NCBI GenBank assembly: GCA_963719805.1
Contig: CAVRDF010000003.1
Span: 620,001-684,000, forward strand
Length of the DNA: 64,000 nucleotides
From: JAMXLO01 sp963719805
GTDB lineage: Bacteria; Pseudomonadota; Alphaproteobacteria; Acetobacterales; Acetobacteraceae
Reading direction: 5' to 3'
Below the pieces are notes generated by a model, which was given only the letters and a program-made list of their open reading frames with translations, ran no database searches and was not told the origin of the DNA. The translations under genes and the position numbers were made by a program. This document shows positions 36,970-47,730 of the stretch, piece after piece (position 1 is the first letter of the stretch; the number at the start of each line of letters is the position of its first letter).

Positions 36970-39900
36970 ATGGACTTGAACGACCCCACCGATCTCCGGC
37001 CCGCGATCGATCCGAACAAGAGCGCCGTTACCGCGGAAGCGCCAGCGAACGGCGAGGCGGCCGGTGGGAATGGTCAACTGAATGGCCACGGGTTCGGGCT
37101 GCACCAGTTGCTGCACGCCTTGCAGGCGATGCGGATTGGCGACTTTTCGGTGCGGTTGCCAAGCGATCAGACGGGGCTGGAAGGTAAGATCGCTGACACG
37201 TTCAACGAAATCGTTGCGGGGAACGAGCGGATGGCATCGGAACTGGCGCATGTCGGACAGGTGGTTGGACGGGAAGGCAAGACACGCACGCGCGTCAAGT
37301 TCGGACTGCAGAGCGGTTCGTGGTCGGCGATGGAGTCGTCGGTCAATGACCTGATCGATGACCTGCTGTGGCCGACGACGGCAGTGACGCATGCGATCAC
37401 CGCGGTGGCGCAGGGCGACCTGTTGCAGACAGTACGGCTCGATGTCGATGGCAGGCCCTTGCAGGGCGAATTCCTGCGGCTGGCGACCATCGTCAACACG
37501 ATGATCAAGCAGCTCTCGGTGTTCACGTCGGAAGTGACTCGCGTGGCGCGCGAGGTTGGAACCGACGGCAAGCTGGGCGGCCAGGCACAGGTGCGCGAAG
37601 TGACCGGGGTCTGGAAGGACCTGACCGAGAGCGTGAACTCGATGGCGTCCAATCTGACGGCGCAGGTACGCAACATCGCCGACGTGACGATCGCGGTGGC
37701 GAATGGCGATTTGTCAAAAAAGATCACGGTGGATGTGCGGGGCGAAATCCTGCAACTCAAGGAAGCCATCAACACGATGGTGGATCAGCTGCGGTCGTTT
37801 GCCTCGGAAGTAACGCGCGTGGCGCGCGAGGTTGGGACCGAGGGACGGCTGGGCGGACAGGCGGTGGTTCCTGGCGTCGCGGGAACGTGGAAGGACCTGA
37901 CAGACAGCGTGAACGCGATGTGCGGCAACCTGACCGACCAGGTGCGCAACATCGCGCAAGTGACGACGGCGGTGGCGCGCGGCGACCTGTCGCGCAAGAT
38001 CACGGTGGACGTGCGTGGCGAAATCCTGGAGCTGAAGGAGACCATCAACACGATGGTGGACCAGCTCAACGCGTTTGCGTCCGAGGTGACGCGTGTGGCG
38101 CGCGAAGTGGGCACCGATGGCAAGCTGGGCGGGCAGGCGATGGTGCCGGGCGTCGGCGGCACGTGGAAGGACCTGACCGACAACGTCAACTCGATGGCGG
38201 AGAACCTGACCGGTCAGGTGCGCAACATCGCCGAGGTGGCGACCGCGATCGCCGGCGGCGATCTGTCGAAGAAGATCACAGTGAACTGTGTCGGGCGAGA
38301 TCCTGCAGTTGAAGGAGACCATCAACACGATGGTCGATCAGCTCAACGCATTCGCCGGCGAAGTGACGCGCGTGGCGCGCGAAGTGGGAACGGAAGGACG
38401 GCTGGGTGGACAGGCGAACGTGCTGGGTGTCGCCGGCACGTGGAAGGACCTGACTGAGTCGGTGAACTCGATGGCGTCGAACCTGACGGGTCAGGTGCGC
38501 AACATCGCCGAAGTTTCCACCGCGATCGCCAATGGCGATCTGTCGAAGAAGATCACGGTGAACGTGTCGGGCGAGATCCTGCAGTTGAAGGAGACCATCA
38601 ACACGATGGTCGATCAGCTCAATCGCTTCGCCGGCGAGGTGACGCGCGTGGCGCGCGAGGTCGGCACCGAAGGACGGCTGGGCGGACAGGCGCAGGTGTC
38701 GGGGGTTGGCGGAACGTGGCAGCGATCTGACCGACAGCGTGAACTCGATGGCATCCAACCTGACGGGCCAGGTGCGCAACATCGCCGAAGTGGCAACCGC
38801 GGTGGCGCAGGGCGACCTGTCGAAGAAGATCACGGTGAACGTATCGGGCGAAATCCTGCAGTTGAAGGAGACCATCAACACGATGGTCGATCAGCTCAAC
38901 GGCGTTCGCCGGTGAAGTGACCCGCGTGGCGCGCGAAGTAGGAACGGAAGGGCGGCTTGGCGGGCAGGCGAACGTGCCGGGGGTTGCTGGTACGTGGAAG
39001 GACCTGACCGACAACGTGAACTCGATGGCGTCCAACCTGACGGGTCAGGTGCGCAATATCGCCGAAGTGGCAACCGCGATCGCCAATGGCGATCTGTCGC
39101 GCAAGATCACCGTCGATGTGCGCGGCGAGATCCTGCAGCTCAAGGAAACGCTGAACACGATGGTGGATCAGCTCAATCGGTTTGCCGGCGAGGTGACGCG
39201 CGTGGCGCGCGAAGTCGGCAGCGAGGGCAAGCTTGGCGGGCAGGCGAACGTGCCGGGCGTGGCGGGGACCTGGAAGGATCTGACCGACAGCGTGAACTCG
39301 ATGGCGGGCAACCTGACATCGCAGGTGCGCAATATCGCCGAGGTGACGACAGCGGTGGCGCGCGGCGATCTGGGCCGCAAGATCACCGTCGATGTGAAGG
39401 GTGAAATCCTGGAACTGAAGAACACCATCAACACGATGGTGGACCAGCTGAACTCGTTCGCTTCGGAAGTGACGCGCGTGGCGCGCGAAGTGGGCACCGA
39501 AGGCAAGCTGGGCGGACAGGCGGCGGTGCCTGGTGTGGCGGGCACGTGGAAGGATCTGACCGACAACGTCAACTTCATGGCGTCGAACCTGACGGGCCAG
39601 GTGCGCAACATCGCCGAAGTGGCGACTGCGATCGCCAGCGGCGACCTGTCGAAGAAGATCACCGTCGATGTGCGCGGCGAAATCCTGCTGCTGAAGGAAA
39701 CGCTCAACACTATGGTGGATCAGCTGCGATCGTTCGCGGCGGAAGTGACGCGCGTGGCGCGCGAAGTGGGTACGGAAGGACGGCTGGGCGGGCAGGCGGT
39801 GGTGCCGGGTGTCGGCGGCACGTGGAAAGACCTGACCGACAACGTGAACCTGCTCGCGGCGAACCTGACGACGCAGGTGCGCAACATCGCCGAAGTGACC

Positions 39901-42900
39901 ACGGCGGTGGCGCGCGGCGACCTGTCGCGCAAAATCACGGTGGATGTGAAAGGCGAAATCCTGGAACTGAAGAACACCATCAACACGATGGTGGATCAGC
40001 TCAACGGTTTTGCCTCGGAAGTGACGCGCGTGGCGCGCGAAGTAGGTACCGACGGCAAGCTTGGCGGGCAGGCACAGGTGCCTGGCGTTGCCGGAACGTG
40101 GAAGGACCTGACCGACACGGTGAACGTGATGGCGGCCAACCTCACCGAGCAGGTGCGCGGTATCGTCAAGGTGGTGACCGCGGTCGCCAACGGCGATCTG
40201 AAGCAGAACCTGACGATGGCATCGAAGGGCGAAGTGGCGGCGCTTGCCGAAACCATCAACAACATGACCAACACGCTGGCGACGTTCGCCGATGAAGTCA
40301 CCACGGTGGCACGCGAGGTCGGCGTGGAGGGGCGGTTGGGCGGCCAGGCCAATGTGCCGGGTGCCACCGGCACGTGGAAGGATCTCACCGGCAACGTGAA
40401 CCTGCTGGCGGCGAACCTGACGACACAGGTGCGCGCCATCGCCGAGGTGGCGACTGCCGTGACCAAAGGCGACCTGACGCGATCGATCCAGGTAGAGGCG
40501 CTCGGCGAAGTGGCCGAGCTGAAGGACAACCTCAACACGATGATCGACAACCTGCGGCTCACCACGGACCGCAACACCGAGCAGGATTGGCTGAAGACGA
40601 ACCTGGCCCGATTCACCAACCGGCTGCAGGGCCAGCGCGACCTGGCAACCGTTGGGCGGATGCTGCTGTCGGAGCTGGCACCGTTGGTTGAGGCGCAGAA
40701 CGGCGTGATCTATCGCGTCGATCAGGACAACCAGGATGCCGCACCGATGCTCAAGCTGCTTGCGGCGTATGCCGATGACAGCGCGATGGGACATCCCGAT
40801 AGCCTGCATATGGGTCAGGGGTTGATCGGTCAGTGCGCCATCGACGGCAGGCGTTTGCTGATCACCAGCCTGCCGGTGGATGCGGTGCCGATACGCTCGG
40901 GGCTGTTCCGGGCAACACCGAACAATGTGGTCGTATTGCCTGTGCTGTACGAAGGGCAGGTGAAGGCAGTGATCGAACTCGGGTCGGTTGGTTCGTTCAC
41001 CGACCTGCAGATCTCTTTCCTTGAGCAGCTGACCGCTGGTATCGGCATCGTGCTGAACTCGATCGAGGCGACGATGCAGACGGAAGGGCTGTTGCAGCAA
41101 TCGCAGCAGCTGGCGACGGAATTGCAAACCCGGCAGCTGGAGCTGCAACAGACCAACGAGCAGCTGGAGCAGAAGGCGGGCGAACTCGCCGAGCAGAATG
41201 TGGAGGTGGAGCGGAAGAACCAGGAGATCGAGCAGGCACGCCGCGCGCTGGAAGAACAGGCGGCGGAGCTGGCGCTGACCTCGAAGTACAAGTCTGAGTT
41301 CCTGGCGAACATGTCGCACGAATTGCGGACACCGCTGAACTCGATCCTGATCCTGGGGCAGCAGCTGGGCGACAATCCGGATGGCAACCTGACGCCGCGC
41401 CAGGTGGAATTCGCTCGCACCATCCACGGCGCTGGAACCGATCTGCTGAACCTGATCAGCGACATCCTCGATCTGTCGAAGATCGAATCAGGGACGATGT
41501 CGGTGGATGCGGAAGAAATCCTGCTGCTCAACCTGCGGGAGACAGTGACGCGGCCGTTCCGTCACGAGGCGGAAAGCCGCGGCCTGACATTCAACTTGAG
41601 CGTCGATCCGGTGCTGCGCGGTATCACCACCGACAACAAGCGCCTGCAGCAGGTGCTGAAGAATCTGTTGTCCAACGCGTTCAAGTTCACCGAGCATGGC
41701 GGGGTACAGTTGAGCATAAACGCGGTGACCGGTGGATGGACGCCGGGGCATCCGATCCTGGATCAGGCGCCCACGGTGGTGGCGTTCGGGGTGAGCGATA
41801 CGGGTATCGGCATTCAGCCGGAGAAGCAGCGCATCATCTTCGAAGCGTTCCAGCAGGCGGACGCGTCCACCAGCCGCAAGTATGGCGGTACCGGCCTTGG
41901 GTTGGCGATCAGCCGCGAGCTTTCCAATCTGCTGGGCGGCGAAATCCAATTGCGCTCGAAGCCGGGCGTCGGCAGTACTTTCACCCTGTATTTGCCGCTG
42001 GCGTATATTGGACCGGCGACTGGCGTAAGGGGGGCTACGACCAGCGACGCGCCGCTGACCATACCGCAGCTTTCGACCCCCGTTCGTCTGACGGATCGTC
42101 CGCTTGAGGCTATGGCCGACGATCGGCTCAACATCGGGGAAGGCGATACGGTGCTGCTGATCGTTGAGGATGATCCGCACTATGCGCGCGTGCTGGTGGA
42201 TCTGGCGCACGATCATGGGTTGAAAGGTACTGCGTGGCGATGCGAGGCGGTGATGCGCTGACACTGGCGCGCGACTATCAGCCAACGGCGGTATCGCTGG
42301 ATGTGTTCCTGCCCGACATGCTGGGTTGGACCGTGCTGAGTCAGCTCAAGCAAAACCCGACGACGCGGCACATACCGGTGCAGATCGTGACGCTGGATGA
42401 GGACCGCCAGCACGGATTGGCGCGTGGTGCGTTCTCGTTCATGACCAAGCCCACGACGACGGAAGGATTGCAGGAGGCGCTGGGCAAGATCACCGACTAT
42501 GTGAAGCCTCGCCGCAAGAAGCTGCTGGTTGTTGAGGACAATGCGGCCGAGCGGTTGTCGATCACGGAGCTGTTGGGACATGACGACATCGATATCGTCA
42601 CTGTGGAAACCGGGCGCGAGGCGATCGACACGTTGCGCGAGATGCCGGCGGATTGTGTGGTGCTTGATCTGCGGCTGCCTGACATGTCGGGGTTCGAGGT
42701 GCTGGAACGGATTCGAGACGATGACGATTTGGCGAACGTTCCGGTGGTCGTATTTACGGGCCGGGAATTGTCGCCAGAAGAGGATGCACGGCTTCACACG
42801 ATGGCGCGCAGCGTTGTGGTGAAGGGTGTCGAATTGCCGGAGCGTCTGTTGGACGAGACGGCGCTGTTCCTGCATCGGGTGGTGTCCGACCTGCCGAAAG

Positions 42901-43319
42901 AGAAGCAGGTGATGCTGGAGAAGCTGCACAGCTCGGACGAAAGCCTGGTGGGGCAGAAGGTGCTGCTGGTGGACGATGATGCGCGCAACATCTTCGCGCT
43001 GAGTTCGGTGCTGGAGCGGCGCGGCATGCAGGTGCTCACCGCGACGACCGGCAGTGAGGCGATCGATACGCTGCAATCGACACCGGGCGTGGCGATCGTG
43101 CTGATGGACATCATGATGCCGGAGATGGACGGCTATCAGACGATGGAGGTGATACGGACGAATGCGTCGTTCCGCCGGCTGCCGATCATCGCGTTGACTG
43201 CGAAGGCGATGAAGGGTGACCGGGAGAAGTGCCTGGAGGCGGGCGCATCGGATTACCTGGCCAAGCCGGTCAACACCGAGCAGCTGTTGTCTGCGTTGCG
43301 TATCTGGCTGCACCGGTGA
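36970..43319 (+). CDS. Giant soluble hybrid histidine kinase: 11 tandem HAMP units, GAF, kinase core, three receivers (frameshifted)
   Basis: About 2,115 codons from ATG 36970. There is no membrane helix. After a short N-terminal region, about eleven HAMP-containing units of 92 residues follow (37531-40566). Then come a GAF domain (about 40600-41070), a coiled coil, HisKA with SHELRTPLNS, HATPase with SDTGIGIQPEKQ and YGGTGLGLAIS, and receivers with Asp in SLDVFLPD, VLDLRLPD and VLMDIMMPEMDG. Four frame breaks occur: extra bases near 38287, 38718 and 38898 inside repeats (together restoring frame), and one near 42233 in the first receiver. The layout resembles fungal group III (Nik1/Os-1) kinases and their bacterial relatives, which use poly-HAMP stacks to sense osmotic or chemical stress. 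It lies between two liv transporters and runs into the next kinase gene. Confidence 0.88.
37531..40566 (+). repeat. About eleven tandem 276-bp coding repeats (HAMP units)
   Basis: Each 276-bp unit encodes 92 residues beginning EVTRVAREVG and containing GTWKDLTDSVN, QVRNIAEV and INTMVDQL. Central copies (3-9) are nearly identical; the last two diverge (unit 10 has GIVKVVTAVANGDLKQNLTM, unit 11 has TRSIQVEALGEVAEL). High identity between units predicts recombination and copy-number change and also makes assembly error likely. Confidence 0.9.
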
Positions 43320-43333
43320 GCGCGGAGACAGCC

Positions 43334-45023
43334 GTGAGTACGAACCTGGAACCAGTCAATATCCTGTTGGTCGATGACCAGCCGGCGAAGCTGATGAGCT
43401 ACGAGGTGATACTCTCCGGTTTGGGGGAGCGTCTGATCAAGGCGAATTCAGCCAACGAGGCGTTGCAGCATCTGCTGCGGCATGAAATCGCGCTGGTGTT
43501 GATTGATGTTGTCATGCCGGACCTGAACGGTTTCGAGCTGGCGGCGATGATTCGTGAACACCCACGTTATCGGCGCACCGCGATCATCTTTGTTTCGGCG
43601 GTGCAGATGAGCGATCTGGATCTGCTGCGCGGCTACGAGGCGGGAGCGGTGGATTATGTGCCGGTGCCGGTGGTGCCGGAGCTGCTGCGCGCCAAGGTGA
43701 GGGTGTTCGCCGATCTGTATCGCAAGACGCGGCAGCTTGAGCAGCTCAACGCGGAGTTGGAGAGGCGTGTCGACGAGCGCACAGCCGAACTGGCGCAGAC
43801 GAACGCCGAACTGGAACAGCGCGTGGAGGAACGCACGCGCGAGCGCGAGGCGGCGCTGGCGCAGGTGCACGAGATGCAGAAGCTGGAGAGCATCGGCCAG
43901 CTGACCGGCGGCGTCGCGCACGACTTCAATAACCTGCTGATGGTGATCCTGGGCAATCTGCAACTGCTGCGGAAGCGTTTGCCGGATGATCCCCGGCTGC
44001 TGCGCCTGGTCGATGGCGCGATGCAAGGGGCAGACCGGGGAGCGACGCTGACCAAGCGAATGCTGGCATTCGCGCGGCGGCAGTCGTTGCGTCCCGAGAC
44101 GGTGGATGTGCCGAAGCTGGTGCAGGGCATGGAGGAGATGCTGCGGCGGACGCTCGGTCCAAGCATTCAAATCGTCATGGCCTATCGTCCAGAGTCTGCC
44201 GCTGATACGCGTGGATCCGAATCAGCTTGAACTCGCGCTGCTCAATCTCGCGCTGAACGCGCGCGATGCGATGCCGCATGGTGGACGATTGGTATTCGGC
44301 GGGCGGAGTGTGACGAGCTATGAGGATCTTCCTCATGATCTTCCGGCGGGCGCTTTCGTCTGTCTGTCCGTGTCGGACACAGGCGGTGGGATGGATGAGG
44401 CCACGTTGAAACGCGCGGCGGAGCCGTTCTTCACCACCAAAGGCGCGGGGAAGGGCACGGGACTGGGCTTGTCGATGGTGCATGGCGTGGCAGCTCAATC
44501 GGGTGGGCTGATGCGTATGACCAGCCGGCTGACCGAAGGCACAATGGTCGAACTGTGGCTGCCGCTTGCCGATGCGGCGGCGGCGGTCGATGTCCCGCGG
44601 AACGCTGCTTCGTCTGGCGGCAACGGCCAGTTCTATCGCGTGCTGGTGGTGGATGACGACCCGCTGGTGGTGGCGAGCACGGCCGCGATGCTGGAAGATG
44701 CCGGTCACGTCGCGATTGAGGCGCTTTCGGGTGCGCGCGCGCTCGATATCCTGCAGGAAGGCCTGAAGGTCGACGTGGTGGTTACCGACCACGCGATGCC
44801 GGTCATGGCAGGGGCTGAACTGGCTCGGCAGATCAGGCAGCAATGGCCAGGTTTGCCGATCATTCTCGCGACGGGTTACGCCGAATTGCCGAATGGCGAG
44901 GATCCCGACCTGCCAAGGCTGTCGAAGCCGTATCTACAGGACGAACTGGTGTCGCAGATCGCCAAGGTGATCAGCGAGCGGGCGAGCAATGTGATCGACC
45001 TGGGGGCGGTCCGGCGCGCGTGA
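43334..45023 (+). CDS. REC-histidine kinase-REC hybrid protein, one frameshift
   Basis: About 563 codons. GTG 43334 has GGAGA at 43324-43328; GTG 43316, overlapping the previous stop, is an alternative. An N-terminal receiver (ILLVDDQPAKLMSYEVIL, phospho-Asp in LVLIDVVMPDLNG) is followed by a coiled coil (QLEQLNAELERRVDERTAEL), a HWE/HisKA-type dimerisation box (GGVAHDFNNLL), HATPase (SDTGGGMDEATLKRAAEPFF, GTGLGLSMVHG) and a C-terminal receiver (LVVDDDPLVV, VVVTDHAMPVMAG). One base is lost or gained near 44180. It is 14 bp after the giant kinase gene and likely forms one phosphorelay with it. Cytoplasmic; no DNA-binding output domain. Confidence 0.87.
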
Positions 45024-45069
45024 TCGCGCCCTAGCCAAGAATCGGTGGTTCGGCCAGAGTGGGGACATA

Positions 45070-45945
45070 ATGGAAATGTCCTTGGCTCTGCTTGGCAACG
45101 CCATCGTTTCCGGTGTGTTGCTTGGCGGTTTCTATGCTGCTGTGACCGTTGGCGTGTCGATCTCGTTCGGCATGCTGGACATCGTCAACATCGCGCATCC
45201 GGCGTTCATCATTCTCGGTTCTTATATCGCGTATATCGCCAACACGTCTTTGGGCATCGATCCGATACTGGCGAGCGTGATTGCACTACCGGCGTTCTAT
45301 CTGCTGGGCGCGGCGGTGTACCAGGTGTACTATCTCGCCTTCGAGCGTCGCGGTGACGAAGCACTGCGTGGCCTGGCATTCTTTTTCGGCTTGCTGTTCA
45401 TCACCGAAGTCACGCTGGTGCTGGTATTCGGCGTTGATTACCGGCTGGTGGAAGCGCCGTATATCGGCCCCAGCCTGCACCTGGGTGCCATCGATCTGCC
45501 GCTGCGGCTATTGGTGCCGTGTATCGTCGCGCTGCTGATGATTGGCGGACTGCAGGTGTTCATGTCGCGCACGTTCCTTGGGCGCGCGATATTGGCCGTG
45601 GCGCAGGACCAGTTGGCGCTGCGGCTGATGGCGGCGAACCCAACTCGCATCAAACGCATCGCGTTTGGCCTGTCGATCGCGACGGCTTCGCTGGCGGGCG
45701 CGGTACTGATCGTGATCCAGCCGGTCGAGCCATCGATCGGACGCGACTATATCGGGCGCGTGTTCGCGATCTGCGTGCTGGGAGGCATGGGAAGCTTTGG
45801 CGGCACGCTGGTCGCGGCGATGGCACTGGGGATTGTGGAGAACCTGACCGCGACGTTCTACGGACCGTCGTGGGCGCCGGCGGTGGCATTCGGCTTTCTG
45901 CTGGTGACCCTGGCGGTGCGTCCCGCTGGCATATTTGGCCGGTAG
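45070..45945 (+). CDS. livH: Second ABC transporter permease, LivH type
   Basis: A 291-residue LivH-like permease with about eight membrane helices. GVSISFGMLDIVNIAHPAFI is the core N-terminal motif and FLGRAILAVAQDQLALRLMA the ATPase-contact loop. It is the first gene of a plus-strand livH-M-G-F set, only 46 bp after the REC-kinase-REC gene, so all may be cotranscribed with the kinases. The set has no binding-protein gene of its own. Divergent in sequence from the first LivH. Confidence 0.93.
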   Translation: MEMSLALLGNAIVSGVLLGGFYAAVTVGVSISFGMLDIVNIAHPAFIILGSYIAYIANTSLGIDPILASVIALPAFYLLGAAVYQVYYLAFERRGDEALRGLAFFFGLLFITEVTLVLVFGVDYRLVEAPYIGPSLHLGAIDLPLRLLVPCIVALLMIGGLQVFMSRTFLGRAILAVAQDQLALRLMAANPTRIKRIAFGLSIATASLAGAVLIVIQPVEPSIGRDYIGRVFAICVLGGMGSFGGTLVAAMALGIVENLTATFYGPSWAPAVAFGFLLVTLAVRPAGIFGR

Positions 45946-46000
45946 CCGGTGAAAATCCTACAGATCACCTCGCGACCGAGTTGTGAGTGCTCAAAAACAG

Positions 46001-46036
46001 CTGGATTGCCGCGTCGCCGTGCTCCTCGCAATGACA
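46001..46036 (+). repeat. Dispersed 'ctggattgc...gcaatgac' element, copy 2
   Basis: A 36-bp copy beginning CTGGATTGCCGCGTCGCC and ending CTCCTCGCAATGACAC. It lies in the 109-bp gap between livH and livM of the second transporter, just as copy 1 lies between livF and livG of the first. It lengthens the livM reading frame upstream but is not part of the gene. Confidence 0.8.
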
Positions 46037-46054
46037 CGGGGGGACACTGACCCC

Positions 46055-46993
46055 ATGGCGAAGTTCATCCTGCTGCTGCTGATCGCCGCTGTGCTGGTGT
46101 TCGGTGCGGCCTGGTCGATCGGCAATGCTTACGTGTTCTTCGCCGGGTACGTTGTGCTGCAGTACATCGTGCTGGCGACGGCGTGGAACATTCTTGGTGG
46201 CTATACCGGCTATGTGAATTTCGGCACCGCGGCGTTCTTTGCGCTGGGCGCCTACAGCACGGTCGCGCTGCATAAGCTCACGTCTCTGCCGTTGCCGATC
46301 ATGGTTCCGATTGGCGGGATCGTGTCGGGGGTGGTGGGATTGGGGACGGGGTACCTGACCTTACGGTTGCGCGGCGCATTCTTTTCGATCGCGACTCTGG
46401 CGCTGGCTGTCGTGGTGCAGACGCTGATCACCAATTGGGATTTCGTCGGCGGCTCACGTGGCGCGTATATCGTGCGGCCGGCAAAGATGGCGCTGCTGGG
46501 GATCGACTACATCCAATATCTGTTCCTGGTGATGCTGGCACTTGTGGTGATCGTCTTGGCAACGGCGCGCGCCATCGAGCGTTCGCGGCTTGGCTATGGA
46601 TTTGCCACGATCCGTGACGACGAGGTGGCGGCCGAGGCATCAGGGGTACCAACGTTGCGATTGAAACTGATCGCGACGACTTTGTCGGGCGCGTTCATGG
46701 GGATGGCGGGGGCACCGCTGCCATATTACGTGACATATCTCGATCCGGCGTCGGGGTTCAGCCTGGCCTATGCGGTGAATGGCGTGGCGATGCCGCTGGT
46801 TGGCGGCACGTCGAGTTGGGCCGGGCCATTGATCGGTGCGGTACTGCTGGGGACGCTGCAACAGGTTGCGACGGTGACGATATCCTCGGCGCTCAATCTG
46901 CTGATTGTCGGATTGATGCTGGTGGGATTCGTGATCGTGGCGCCGAATGGGGTGCTGGGATTGCTGCAGCGCTCCGGCAGGCGAGGGCGGTGA
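46055..46993 (+). CDS. livM: Second ABC transporter permease, LivM type
   Basis: A 312-residue LivM-like permease with about nine to ten membrane helices. WNILGGYTGYVNFGTAAFFA is the LivM hallmark and TIRDDEVAAEASGVPTLRLK the coupling loop. The true ATG is 46055; the frame before it translates the dispersed repeat. Its TGA shares one base with the livG ATG. Confidence 0.93.
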   Translation: MAKFILLLLIAAVLVFGAAWSIGNAYVFFAGYVVLQYIVLATAWNILGGYTGYVNFGTAAFFALGAYSTVALHKLTSLPLPIMVPIGGIVSGVVGLGTGYLTLRLRGAFFSIATLALAVVVQTLITNWDFVGGSRGAYIVRPAKMALLGIDYIQYLFLVMLALVVIVLATARAIERSRLGYGFATIRDDEVAAEASGVPTLRLKLIATTLSGAFMGMAGAPLPYYVTYLDPASGFSLAYAVNGVAMPLVGGTSSWAGPLIGAVLLGTLQQVATVTISSALNLLIVGLMLVGFVIVAPNGVLGLLQRSGRRGR

Positions 46994-47730
46994 TGATTGC
47001 CGATGGGGAAGAGGCGCCACTGCTGCAGGTGTCAGACCTTGGCAAGCGCTTTGGCGGCTTTGTCGCTCTGCAGTCAGTGGCACTTGCGGTGCGGACGGGC
47101 GAAAGAGTTGGGCTCATCGGACCGAATGGCTCCGGCAAGAGTACACTGGTGAATTGCATGTGCGGCACGCTGCGCCACGAAACAGGCAGCGTCATGTTTG
47201 CCGGCCGCTCGTTGAATGGCCTGCCGGCGCACGAGCGGACGCGGCTTGGATTGGCACGCAGCTTCCAACTGCCGCGGCCGTTCAACACACTGTCGCTGGC
47301 TGACAATCTGCGTGTGCCTTTGCTGTATGCCGGCCGGCATAGTGGCGGGGGCGATCTCGGCGAGCGCTGTATCGAATTGCTGCGTATGGTCGGGCTGGCC
47401 GACAAGGCGCACCGGCTGCCGCGCGACCTGACGCAGATCGAAATGCGCAAGCTGGAATTGGCACGTGCGATGGCGGCGGAACCACGGCTGCTGATCGCGG
47501 ATGAAGCCATGGCCGGATTGTCGCATGCCGAGGTGGACGACATCCTGGCATTGCTCGGCAGGCTGAATGAGCAAGGCGTCACGGTGATCCTGATCGAGCA
47601 CATCATGCGGGCGGTGATGCAGTTCTCACAGCGGCTGGTTGTGCTGGTGGCGGGACGCAAGATCGCCGATGGCGATCCGGCCGAGGTGGTGCGCGATCCC
47701 GATGTCGTGCGGGCGTATCTTGGCGAGTAG
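46993..47730 (+). CDS. livG: Second ABC transporter ATPase, LivG type (degenerate signature)
   Basis: A 245-residue ATPase with Walker A GPNGSGKST and Walker B RLLIADEAMAGLSHAE. LGLARSFQLPRPFNTLSLAD is the Q-loop region. The signature is degenerate as in the first copy (DLTQIEMRKLELARAM in place of LSxGQ), while the switch His in LIEHIM is kept. The partner LivF is canonical, so the transporter would have one normal and one variant ATP site. Overlaps livM by one base and livF by 11 bp. Confidence 0.92.
   Translation: MIADGEEAPLLQVSDLGKRFGGFVALQSVALAVRTGERVGLIGPNGSGKSTLVNCMCGTLRHETGSVMFAGRSLNGLPAHERTRLGLARSFQLPRPFNTLSLADNLRVPLLYAGRHSGGGDLGERCIELLRMVGLADKAHRLPRDLTQIEMRKLELARAMAAEPRLLIADEAMAGLSHAEVDDILALLGRLNEQGVTVILIEHIMRAVMQFSQRLVVLVAGRKIADGDPAEVVRDPDVVRAYLGE

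Noticed and set aside
37531..40566. Tandem repeats as a CRISPR or satellite array
   Set aside because: Unit length is 276 bp, in frame, and encodes HAMP sequence; there are no unique spacers.
38896..41427. An 843-residue minus-strand frame with repeats
   Set aside because: It mirrors the HAMP repeats on the opposite strand; the repetitive look is inherited from the kinase gene.
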